Source: Micrococcales bacterium (lineage in GTDB: Bacteria > Actinomycetota > Actinomycetes > S36-B12 > UBA5976). From it: a stretch of 5,027 bases of DNA. The first letter of the stretch is position 1. Every line of letters begins with the position of its first letter. Below the pieces are notes generated by a model. The model was not told where the DNA came from. It made no database searches and was given only the letters and a program-made list of their open reading frames with translations. Below, in pieces: positions 1-4,828 of the stretch. Where the stretch lies: contig JAHEEQ010000102.1 in NCBI GenBank assembly GCA_024640585.1, positions 1 through 5,027 on the forward strand. Direction: 5' to 3'. Position numbers and translations under genes: made by a program.

Positions 1-729
1 GCTGTCAAAGTCCCAGCTCCAGTCTGCCTTGATGACTTTGCCTTGCAACCAAACAGCAGATACAAGCTGGAGAGTATTTTGGATTTGACGCTACCGTTCC
101 CTGACAACGGCATATGTGGAATCATCTTGTATGGGCTTTACGGCACAGGTAAAACCACATTAGCCAATTTATTACCTGGACTGATTGATACGGCGCTAAG
201 TGACCCAAACGCTCACAACAATCCAACAGGATTGATAGTGGACACCACTGAACCATACGTTGACTACTACGCCTGTGCTCAAGGTCAGAACGGCGCACAG
301 CTTACGCAGCAAATCCAAAATCGAACACAGTTGATATCTCTAAACAATTCCAGCAATCACTTTGTCGTCATGGATGAAGTGGACAACTTGACTGATGCTG
401 CGCAGGCTGGATTCAAAGCAGTCATGAATAAGCCAAACGTCATCTTCATCATGACAACCAACAACCTTGACCAGATTGATGGAGGGATACAAAACCGCAG
501 CGTAATCATTGATATGAATGTGCCACCAGCAGTCAACTGGCGGCCAATCCTGCGCCGTGTTTACACAAACGCAAACCTAACGCCTCCTACTGATGCTGTA
601 CTTGACCAAGTAGTTACAGCTGGACGCGGCTCAGCACGCTCTATCTTTTCCGACGTTGTCATGGGAGCAAACCAAGCGAAGCGTGCAGGCCATTCAGCTG
701 TGTCTAAAGTTGCGAACTTGAGGAGCTAG
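1..729 (+). CDS. AAA+ ATPase of clamp-loader type, 5' truncated by the window edge
   Basis: The frame is open from base 1, and the 14 residues before the first possible start (TTG at 43) read as normal protein (AVKVPAPVCLDDFA). That TTG has no ribosome binding site, so the gene almost certainly begins upstream of the window. Numbering residues from base 1, the visible parts are Walker A GLYGTGKTT (45-53), Walker B HFVVMDEVD (120-128), a sensor-1-like FIMTTNN (about 149-155), an arginine-finger-like QNRS (164-167) and a sensor-2-like GRGSARS (about 208-214). This order is that of the ATPase core of RFC/DnaX-like clamp loaders, and similar stand-alone copies occur in phages and plasmids. The expected role is ATP-driven remodelling or loading of a DNA replication or packaging partner in the cytoplasm; the partner is not visible. 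The stop lies 2 bp before the next gene, so the two are probably co-translated. AAA+ membership is secure; the exact job is not. Confidence 0.85.
   Translation, partial: AVKVPAPVCLDDFALQPNSRYKLESILDLTLPFPDNGICGIILYGLYGTGKTTLANLLPGLIDTALSDPNAHNNPTGLIVDTTEPYVDYYACAQGQNGAQLTQQIQNRTQLISLNNSSNHFVVMDEVDNLTDAAQAGFKAVMNKPNVIFIMTTNNLDQIDGGIQNRSVIIDMNVPPAVNWRPILRRVYTNANLTPPTDAVLDQVVTAGRGSARSIFSDVVMGANQAKRAGHSAVSKVANLRS
720..725 (+). promoter_or_regulatory. Ribosome binding site GAGGAG for the 185-aa gene
   Basis: A strong Shine-Dalgarno sequence lies within the last codons of the ATPase gene, 6 nt before the ATG at 732. It decides the start of the second gene and supports coupled translation. Confidence 0.8.
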
Positions 730-731
730 CC

Positions 732-1289
732 ATGCGGTATCCACAAGCCTACGTACTAATTGATGAAGAGTATGAGATGCCACCGCTGGCTACAGTCCAA
801 GGGTGGACATCCAGCAAAGCACCCATTTACATCCAAGGCGTTAGTAAAGCTAACAAAAGTATGGAAGAACGAGTGGAGGCCATAAAAGGCATACACCGTT
901 GCCTAGGTGGCAAATGGAGTGCCAAAGATCATGCCGTTGTCTTTACAGGCAAGAAAGTCGGTTACTTCTTAACCATTGCCACAGGCAACTACTTTCGCAA
1001 AATCTACTGGATTGACTCAGCTGAGCATGCGGCAGCAATTCTTCGAGTCAATCACACCATTGATAAAGCAAAAAATTTTGAATACTTCATTCGTGCAGCT
1101 AAAGAAACCTACTGTCAGGTGAGTAACTTCATTGAAGCACACACTGGCGAACATCCATTCAGAGATGAACAGCTTGAACGGTTTTTTGATTCACGCATGT
1201 GGGGCGACCTATCAACTGCCGAACATCAATTGAAACGTATTGCTAAAAATGAAACTCGGGCAGGAATTCTTCAGCGACTAGATTTGTAA
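732..1289 (+). CDS. Hypothetical protein, 185 aa, paired with the AAA+ ATPase
   Basis: I do not recognise this protein. It starts with ATG 2 bp after the ATPase stop, with a strong GAGGAG ribosome binding site at 720-725 (6-nt spacer) inside the end of the ATPase gene. This fixes the start and implies translational coupling. The product looks soluble: there is no signal peptide or membrane segment. The N-terminal half is mixed alpha/beta in character (VVFTGKKVGYFLTIATGNYF at about 69-88). The C-terminal half is rich in charged helices (about 95-183) and contains several aromatic residues. Two cysteines (57 and 128) are too far apart to suggest a simple metal site. Position suggests it works with the ATPase, possibly in replication or maintenance of a phage or plasmid-like element; that is inference from neighbourhood only. 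Confidence 0.8.
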   Translation: MRYPQAYVLIDEEYEMPPLATVQGWTSSKAPIYIQGVSKANKSMEERVEAIKGIHRCLGGKWSAKDHAVVFTGKKVGYFLTIATGNYFRKIYWIDSAEHAAAILRVNHTIDKAKNFEYFIRAAKETYCQVSNFIEAHTGEHPFRDEQLERFFDSRMWGDLSTAEHQLKRIAKNETRAGILQRLDL

Positions 1290-1298
1290 AGCCACGGC

Positions 1299-1327
1299 GG
1301 GGGGGGGTGAGTAAAAATCACCACCCC
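1299..1327 (+). repeat. Run of nine G followed by an imperfect hairpin
   Basis: Nine consecutive G (1299-1307) start 9 bp after the stop of the 185-aa gene. The end of the run can pair downstream: GGTGA (1306-1310) with TCACC (1318-1322), extended by GGGG (1302-1305) with CCCC (1324-1327) across a bulged A. No T-tract follows on the + strand, so it is not a convincing intrinsic terminator, although the stem could stabilise the mRNA 3' end. A G run of this length is prone to length variation. Confidence 0.5.
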
Positions 1328-1409
1328 AAAAGCGTAAGTACTTCACTAGAATTTTTCGCAGCGCAGAAATTTAGAGTTACAGGACCCTTTTCAAGCCCTA
1401 ACATTAACT

Positions 1410-1426
1410 TGTCGGTTTAACCGACA
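1410..1426. repeat. 17-bp palindrome TGTCGGTTTAACCGACA
   Basis: Two perfect 8-bp arms, TGTCGGTT and AACCGACA, flank a single T. As RNA it could fold with a TGTCGG/CCGACA stem, but no T-run follows on either strand. A protein binding site (operator or recombination core) is therefore as likely as a terminator. It lies between the phage/plasmid-like pair and the signalling operon, with convergent genes on both sides. Confidence 0.6.
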
Positions 1427-1478
1427 TCATTGCGTGAGCAACTGATTCAAACAAACCAAAATTGATCTATCTTTATCG

Positions 1479-1838
1479 CTAAGAAAATTTTGAGTTGCCT
1501 AAATTTGCTTTCACGATTTGCTCTGATAGCAAGCTGAAATAGCTGGATGTTTTTTTAGTTGGATACAAAGTTTTGATTCGACGATCCGCATCATCTACAT
1601 GTATTTCAATCAGGTTCATCTGTTGAAGTAGCCTTATACGCTTCGCTAAAGTAGATGGACTAAGAGCGAGATTCTTAGCAAAACCTAAAGCTCTCATCAT
1701 TGTTAGATTACTGCCTTTGAAATTTTCTAGGGCTATGAGTTCAAGGAATTTTTCTGAAGCAGGATCGAGCCTTTGCAACAAAGTCTGCGAAGACTTGGCA
1801 ATTAAGAAATCAAAGTATTGATGATGTGGCGCCGTCAT
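1479..1838 (-). CDS. MarR-like winged-helix transcriptional regulator, 119 aa
   Basis: This is a short DNA-binding protein. Numbering from the chosen start, a helix LDPASEKFLELIALENF (about 24-40) precedes the winged helix. The recognition region is SPSTLAKRIRLLQQMNLIEI (60-79), and the wing carries DDADRRIKTLYPT (82-94), the basic D-RR-K pattern typical of MarR proteins. The frame stays open up to an ATG at 1913, which would add 25 residues. I prefer the ATG at 1838 because the extra stretch encodes a 27-bp near-perfect palindrome with a TATAAC -10 element, and because MTAPHHQYFDFL looks like a normal start for this family. With the 1913 start the gap to the response regulator gene would be only 13 bp, so a longer product from the operon mRNA is still possible. 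It is the last gene of the - strand operon and probably also has its own autoregulated promoter. Its ligand is unknown. Confidence 0.75.
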   Translation of the reverse strand: MTAPHHQYFDFLIAKSSQTLLQRLDPASEKFLELIALENFKGSNLTMMRALGFAKNLALSPSTLAKRIRLLQQMNLIEIHVDDADRRIKTLYPTKKTSSYFSLLSEQIVKANLGNSKFS

Positions 1839-1865
1839 AGTAAACCTACAAGTTATAGGTTTACT
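1839..1865 (-). promoter_or_regulatory. 27-bp near-perfect palindrome, likely operator and promoter of the MarR-like gene
   Basis: Perfect 10-bp arms AGTAAACCTA (1839-1848) and TAGGTTTACT (1856-1865) flank a 7-bp centre, itself symmetrical except for one mismatched pair. The site directly abuts the ATG at 1838. On the - strand it contains TATAAC (1857 down to 1852), a good -10 element whose transcript would start only a few bases before that ATG. Binding of a dimer here would block RNA polymerase, so autorepression by the MarR-like protein is the simplest reading. The TAAACC/GGTTTA half-sites also resemble those I recall for StyR/TodT-type response regulators, which belong to the same family as the neighbouring regulator. 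Confidence 0.65.
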
Positions 1866-1903
1866 GTAGGAAATTTTGGGCAACATGAAATCCGTTGCAA
1901 TGC

Positions 1904-1921
1904 GTACGGTCATGCCCGTAC
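1904..1921. promoter_or_regulatory. Inverted repeat GTACGG-N6-CCGTAC, possible response regulator site
   Basis: Two 6-bp arms, GTACGG (1904-1909) and CCGTAC (1916-1921), lie just after the response regulator stop and centre about 74 bp upstream of the preferred MarR-like start. The same GTACGG/CCGTAC core recurs in the divergent promoter region at 4520-4541. This makes it a candidate site for the local response regulator. Confidence 0.4.
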
Positions 1922-1926
1922 AAGAA

Positions 1927-2523
1927 TTAGCGCTCTTCGTTTTTTAGAGACTTTTTAATCAACTCGGCCATCGTTTTCACACCAAGTTTTTCCATAATTC
2001 GCCCCTTATGGACCTCGACAGTACGAGGACTAATTCCGAGCATATCGCCAATCTCACGATGCGTAAGACCTTGCGAAATGACACCAAAAACCTCTTTTTC
2101 TCTTGGAGTCAATGTTTCTTGTAACAAATCAACTGAACGGCTATCTTCTTTTGCCTTCAACCTAGAGAATGCTTTATCGAGTGCATTAAGCATTTGATCC
2201 ATTACGACAGGCTTCTCAAGAAAATCAACGGCAGAATTAAGAAAGGCTGATCGCATCACTTCTACATCAGCAAATGCTGTTAAGAATACGATTTCGACCG
2301 GTAGATTCTTTACTTTTATTTTTTCTTGGAGAGTTAGACCATCCATCTCTCCCATTTTGAGATCTAAAACAATACAGCAAGGCCTAGATGGTGGTGCACT
2401 TAGAAAAGCCATTCCACTTGCATAAGTTCTGCAATCGAACCCCTTCAATCCAAGCATCAACGACATAGAGTCTCGAACTTCGAGATCGTCGTCAACAATA
2501 CATACCAAGCCATCAACAGTCAT
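1927..2523 (-). CDS. FixJ-type two-component response regulator (receiver + LuxR helix-turn-helix), 198 aa
   Basis: The protein has a receiver domain (about 5-120) with every key residue present: acidic pocket D11-D12-D13, phospho-acceptor D54 in IVLDLKM, T82 and K104 in the EKP motif. A linker (about 121-136) leads to a LuxR/GerE helix-turn-helix (138-192) beginning LTPREKEV, with the recognition helix around SPRTVEVHKGRIMEKLGV (165-182). This is the standard FixJ/StyR/TodT layout at the usual length of about 200 residues. It should be phosphorylated by the adjacent kinase, dimerise and activate transcription. Its ATG overlaps the kinase stop by 4 bp (ATGA), indicating translational coupling and a matched pair. 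Likely targets are the palindrome and TACG repeats at 4516-4557 and the inverted repeat at 1904-1921, by inference from position and shared sequence. Confidence 0.93.
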   Translation of the reverse strand: MTVDGLVCIVDDDLEVRDSMSLMLGLKGFDCRTYASGMAFLSAPPSRPCCIVLDLKMGEMDGLTLQEKIKVKNLPVEIVFLTAFADVEVMRSAFLNSAVDFLEKPVVMDQMLNALDKAFSRLKAKEDSRSVDLLQETLTPREKEVFGVISQGLTHREIGDMLGISPRTVEVHKGRIMEKLGVKTMAELIKKSLKNEER

Positions 2524-4079
2524 GACAATTCTTTTCCAGAAGGCAAAATTATTTCAAAACATTTGAACGGAGTATCGACATACCTTAGAACTCCGCCGTT
2601 ATTTTCAACCAGTGATTTACTTACAGAAAGGCCCAATCCAAGCCCATCTTTTTTTTGAGTATGAAAAGGTCGAAAAACTTGCTCAACCATTTCCTCAGCT
2701 AACGGTTGGCCTTCGTCTCGAACTTGAATGCTTAGCAAATGCCCGTCCATATCGGAAACTCTGATTGTTACAAGCATTCCAACTTTTGATGCATCTATTG
2801 CATTTTTCAACAAATTTCCGATAGCAGTGTTAATCTGGACTACATCTACCAGTAAAGAGTCATTTGTGTGATCGTAGGTACTAACAATTTTTACGCCAGC
2901 GTTAAGAAAAATCTCATGCAAACGCCCAACACAGTCATCAATAATTTTTGTGGCTGAAGCATGCTGCAAATTTGAAGCTCCACCGATGAAGTAGCTTCTC
3001 AATCCACGAACGATTTCACTAGCTCTGATCGTTTCGGACACAACTTTCTTCAAAATGTCTTTTGCTTTTTGTAACTTCTTAGGATCATGATCTGCATCTG
3101 ATAAGAGCATCATGGCTGACTCAGAATAAGCACTAAGCGCACTCATGGGTTGGTGTAGTTCATGTGCCAAAGATCCAGCCAACTCTCCAGCAGCAATCAG
3201 TTGCAGGCTATCTCGTAAATTTTGATCTGCCTGCATTCGTTCATCGACGACCATGCCAATGATTAATCCAGTTAGTGACAGGGTCAACATGACGATCTGT
3301 AAATCCATCAGTACCGATGGAGAAGCGCCCAAACCACTTGTTGAAAAAACCAAGGGCAATTGAACTAATGCAGCAGCAAACGTTGCCCCAGGAAGTGAAT
3401 ACGTAGCAGCTATCAAACTCAATACAAAGAACAATGTAAAGAAATAATTCATCTGACTTTCAATTGGCATGCTAAAGATGAACCAAAGACACCCCACCAG
3501 CATGGCGATCAAAAACCAGAACATCCAACTGCTAAACATCTCCACATACTGAGATTTTCTACGTTTGTTTGTCGCAACAAAAATCAAGGGCAGGACAACA
3601 AAGAACCCAAGTAAATCGCCGATAAAGAATCTGTGGATAGCCTCCCAAACACTTTCCTTGGGTATGCCCCCAATCAGTGATTGTGTAAACACGTAAACAA
3701 GAGCAGTTGTTCCAGCACCGATTACGAGCACCAAACCTAACTTTAAGAGCTGATTTCTCTCGTGAATTTGTGAACGCTTTTTCAGAAGGTATCTGAAACT
3801 AAATGCAATGCTTGCATAGCAAGCAACTAGAACAGCATTACCAAGCACTACAGCTGGAGTGAAGAACGAAATATCACGAACCAGAACATCGGAAAATCCA
3901 AGCGTGATGTACAACCACGCCATCCATGCAGCACCTGCCCAATAGAGAAACAGAACATCTAGCGCGGCCGGAGGATTCCAAGGCGTGATATTTAGGTCGC
4001 CTATTGGATGGATGTAGCTAAGCTTATCAACTGCAATTAGTACCAAACTGAAAAAAAGTGCTCTCGTAAATTTATTCAT
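2520..4079 (-). CDS. Membrane-bound sensor histidine kinase with MASE1-like sensor region, 519 aa
   Basis: The N-terminal half (about 5-278) is strongly hydrophobic, with roughly eight membrane segments. It contains PWNPPAALDVLFL (33-45) and GDLLGFFVVLPL (154-165), which match the style of MASE1 sensor regions. A short coiled linker (about 279-296) leads to the dimerisation domain with the H-box SLAHELHQPMSALSAY (phospho-acceptor H306). The FixL-like family usually has N where this protein has H309. The ATPase domain has the N-box NLLKNAIDA (422-430, N426), a G1 box reading VRDEGQPL (453-460) rather than the common DNGPG, an F-box VFRPF (468-472) and G2 GLGLGLS (479-485). It lacks PAS domains and a receiver, so sensing must be by the membrane part. 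The start is 18 bp after the 48-aa gene, with only a weak AGGG ribosome binding site, so coupling to the upstream small genes is likely. The signal is unknown; MASE1 ligands are generally undefined. Confidence 0.9.
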   Translation of the reverse strand: MNKFTRALFFSLVLIAVDKLSYIHPIGDLNITPWNPPAALDVLFLYWAGAAWMAWLYITLGFSDVLVRDISFFTPAVVLGNAVLVACYASIAFSFRYLLKKRSQIHERNQLLKLGLVLVIGAGTTALVYVFTQSLIGGIPKESVWEAIHRFFIGDLLGFFVVLPLIFVATNKRRKSQYVEMFSSWMFWFLIAMLVGCLWFIFSMPIESQMNYFFTLFFVLSLIAATYSLPGATFAAALVQLPLVFSTSGLGASPSVLMDLQIVMLTLSLTGLIIGMVVDERMQADQNLRDSLQLIAAGELAGSLAHELHQPMSALSAYSESAMMLLSDADHDPKKLQKAKDILKKVVSETIRASEIVRGLRSYFIGGASNLQHASATKIIDDCVGRLHEIFLNAGVKIVSTYDHTNDSLLVDVVQINTAIGNLLKNAIDASKVGMLVTIRVSDMDGHLLSIQVRDEGQPLAEEMVEQVFRPFHTQKKDGLGLGLSVSKSLVENNGGVLRYVDTPFKCFEIILPSGKELS

Positions 4080-4097
4080 GCATCCCTATCAAAGCCC

Positions 4098-4244
4098 TTA
4101 CCGAAGGCTCACTGCAACATAGTATGCGATGACCACGACTGCAACGAACACCAAGAAACCAGCAACATCTCGGTAATAGAGTCGCTTGTCATCGTCAAGG
4201 GACTTTGGAAATGCCCCATCTTCGGATTTGCTTTTCATAGTCAC
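4098..4244 (-). CDS. Small single-pass membrane protein with YYRDVAGFL motif, 48 aa
   Basis: This gene is short enough to be missed by routine calling. A good AGGAG ribosome binding site (4254-4258), overlapping the stop of the preceding 71-aa gene, lies 9 nt before an in-frame GTG at 4244. The ATG two codons later (4238) would be 15 nt away, so GTG is preferred; the ATG gives 46 residues. The N-terminus is charged and hydrophilic (MTMKSKSEDGAFPKSLDDDK), then comes RLYYRDVAGFL and one membrane helix (about 28-45), ending SLR. The RLYYRDVAGFL motif closely matches KLIYKDVAGDL in the 52-aa protein on the other strand, and about 70% of bases agree across ten codons (4152-4181 against 4920-4949). 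It sits 12 bp after the 71-aa gene and 18 bp before the kinase, so all three are probably one transcript. Its function is unknown; it may interact with the kinase or with the two-helix protein. Confidence 0.7.
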   Translation of the reverse strand: MTMKSKSEDGAFPKSLDDDKRLYYRDVAGFLVFVAVVVIAYYVAVSLR

Positions 4245-4253
4245 AGGCAATTA

Positions 4254-4258
4254 CTCCT
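4254..4258 (-). promoter_or_regulatory. Ribosome binding site AGGAG for the 48-aa gene
   Basis: AGGAG on the - strand overlaps the TAG stop of the 71-aa gene and lies 9 nt before the in-frame GTG. It is the main evidence that the 48-aa frame is a real, translationally coupled gene, and it favours GTG over the ATG two codons further on. Confidence 0.65.
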
Positions 4259-4472
4259 AAAAATCAGGACTCTGATCGCTAGGCTTATCTGAAAACCGAC
4301 ATAGGCACCAACCTGCCCAAATCACTGCTATTCCTATCCAAATAACAAAGACGGAGTCGGTCCAATCATTTGTTGATGTGGCAACAACCAAGATTGCTAG
4401 TGCCCCACTGAGTATTAATGAACACCCCCAAGTACGTGCCTCATCAATCGCTTTAACTTTTGAATTTTTCAT
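4257..4472 (-). CDS. Small two-helix membrane protein, 71 aa, paralogue of the divergent 75-aa protein
   Basis: I do not recognise a named family. The protein starts MKNSK, has a short polar stretch with WG at 15-16, a first membrane helix (about 17-33), a short loop STNDWTDS (33-40), a second helix (about 41-58) and a polar, acidic tail. The two-helix hairpin with both ends likely cytoplasmic is an inference. The divergent 75-aa protein has the same plan and the same MKNSK start, which suggests an old inverted duplication. It is the first gene of the kinase/regulator operon. No Shine-Dalgarno sequence precedes the ATG, but a TAGATT -10 element ends 6 nt before it, so the mRNA is probably leaderless. 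Alternatives such as a holin or toxin are not supported by anything beyond small size and hydrophobicity. Confidence 0.75.
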   Translation of the reverse strand: MKNSKVKAIDEARTWGCSLILSGALAILVVATSTNDWTDSVFVIWIGIAVIWAGWCLCRFSDKPSDQSPDF

Positions 4473-4515
4473 GCTGCAAATCTAGCGAACTTTGGTTCAC
4501 TTTCAAATTCGTTAC

Positions 4516-4529
4516 ACACCGTACGGTGT
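4516..4529. promoter_or_regulatory. 14-bp perfect palindrome ACACCGTACGGTGT, candidate response regulator operator
   Basis: The site is perfectly symmetrical and centres about 50 bp upstream of the 71-aa start codon. The form AnACC-N4-GGTnT is reminiscent of recognition sites of FixJ-family regulators such as StyR, from memory, but no exact match to a known box is claimed. A weaker version occupies the same relative position on the other promoter (4544-4557). Confidence 0.6.
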
Positions 4530-4557
4530 TTAAAGTACGGGCTACCCCATACGTCAG
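4516..4557. repeat. Three tandem 14-bp units with a TACG core
   Basis: Consecutive 14-mers ACACCGTACGGTGT (4516-4529), TTAAAGTACGGGCT (4530-4543) and ACCCCATACGTCAG (4544-4557) each carry TACG at the same offset (4522, 4536, 4550). The outer two share AC-CC-TACG and face the two divergent promoters at equal distances. Array-like binding by a dimeric regulator is plausible. Confidence 0.5.
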
Positions 4558-4600
4558 TTAACGAATTACAAAAAGATAATTTTTTGTCTACGCTTGCATC

Positions 4601-4828
4601 ATGAAAAACAGCAAGTTGACAATTAATCACAATCAGATTTGGGGCGCTGTCTTAGTAGTGAACAGCCTGTTGATATTTTTATCCTCGCTAGTCATGACCT
4701 TAGGCAAATCCATATCTGATGGGACCTTGTGGATTTGCATGTCACTTCTGTTTTTTGGAACTGTATTACTTGTAAACGGTGTAAGTGAACAACATGAAAA
4801 CCTAAAGGAGAACCGCAATGAACGTTAA
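4601..4828 (+). CDS. Small two-helix membrane protein, 75 aa, divergent paralogue of the 71-aa protein
   Basis: The protein starts MKNSK, then has a short polar stretch, WG at 14-15, a membrane helix (about 16-34), a loop LGKSISDGT (34-42), a second helix (about 43-60) and a charged tail VSEQHENLKENRNER. Helix placement, loop length and N-terminus mirror the 71-aa protein encoded divergently 128 bp away, although most residues differ. The ATG is not preceded by a Shine-Dalgarno sequence; TACGCT 6 nt before it could be the -10 element of a leaderless transcript. Its last 11 bp overlap the start of the 52-aa gene, whose ribosome binding site lies inside this gene. An open frame on the opposite strand (4633-4818) has no support and is ignored. 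The function is unknown. Confidence 0.75.
   Translation: MKNSKLTINHNQIWGAVLVVNSLLIFLSSLVMTLGKSISDGTLWICMSLLFFGTVLLVNGVSEQHENLKENRNER
4805..4810 (+). promoter_or_regulatory. Ribosome binding site AAGGAG for the 52-aa gene
   Basis: A near-ideal Shine-Dalgarno sequence, 7 nt before the ATG at 4818, lies within the end of the 75-aa gene. It is the main evidence that the short frame after it is translated. Confidence 0.75.

Larger units (their letters stand above)
1290..1478. other. Intergenic gap between convergent genes
   Basis: Genes end toward this 189-bp stretch from both sides. No plausible reading frame with a ribosome binding site is visible in it. Its contents are the G run with hairpin (1299-1327) and the palindrome at 1410-1426. 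No good T-tracted terminator is seen for either side. Confidence 0.6.
4473..4600. promoter_or_regulatory. Divergent promoter region with matched, probably leaderless promoters
   Basis: This 128-bp region separates the two divergent small-gene sets. Read outward, both arms share an ACnCCnTACG box, 5 nt, then TAACGAATT (4506-4514 on -, 4559-4567 on +), then exactly 33 nt to the ATG. Both end in CTA-N3-TTGCA-N-CATG. The likely -10 elements are TAGATT (- strand) and TACGCT (+ strand), each ending 6 nt before its ATG. Neither start has a Shine-Dalgarno sequence, so transcription probably begins at or next to the start codon. The - strand has a fair -35 element (TTGAAA, 16-bp spacer), while the + strand's is poor (TTACAA, 17-bp spacer). 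This suggests activator dependence, with the + side needing more help. Confidence 0.65.

Noticed and set aside
43..45. TTG as the true start of the AAA+ ATPase gene
   Set aside because: The frame is open and protein-like to base 1 and no ribosome binding site precedes the TTG, so the gene is truncated by the window instead.
1302..1327. Intrinsic terminator after the 185-aa gene
   Set aside because: The stem has a bulge and is not followed by a T-run on the + strand.
1397..1426. Integron attC-like site (CCTAAC near the palindrome)
   Set aside because: No matching GTTRRRY partner at proper spacing, and no integrase or cassette structure is visible.
1839..1913. 25-codon N-terminal extension of the MarR-like protein
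   Set aside because: The stretch holds a near-perfect palindrome with a promoter element, and the family's usual N-terminus matches the internal ATG. It is kept only as an alternative.
4633..4818. 61-aa open frame on the - strand inside the 75-aa gene
   Set aside because: It is antisense to a better supported gene, has no ribosome binding site and its translation has no recognisable protein character.
4257..4828. Small hydrophobic proteins as phage holins or type I toxins
   Set aside because: Only size and hydrophobicity fit. No lysis genes or antisense RNA are visible, and the link to a two-component operon points elsewhere.
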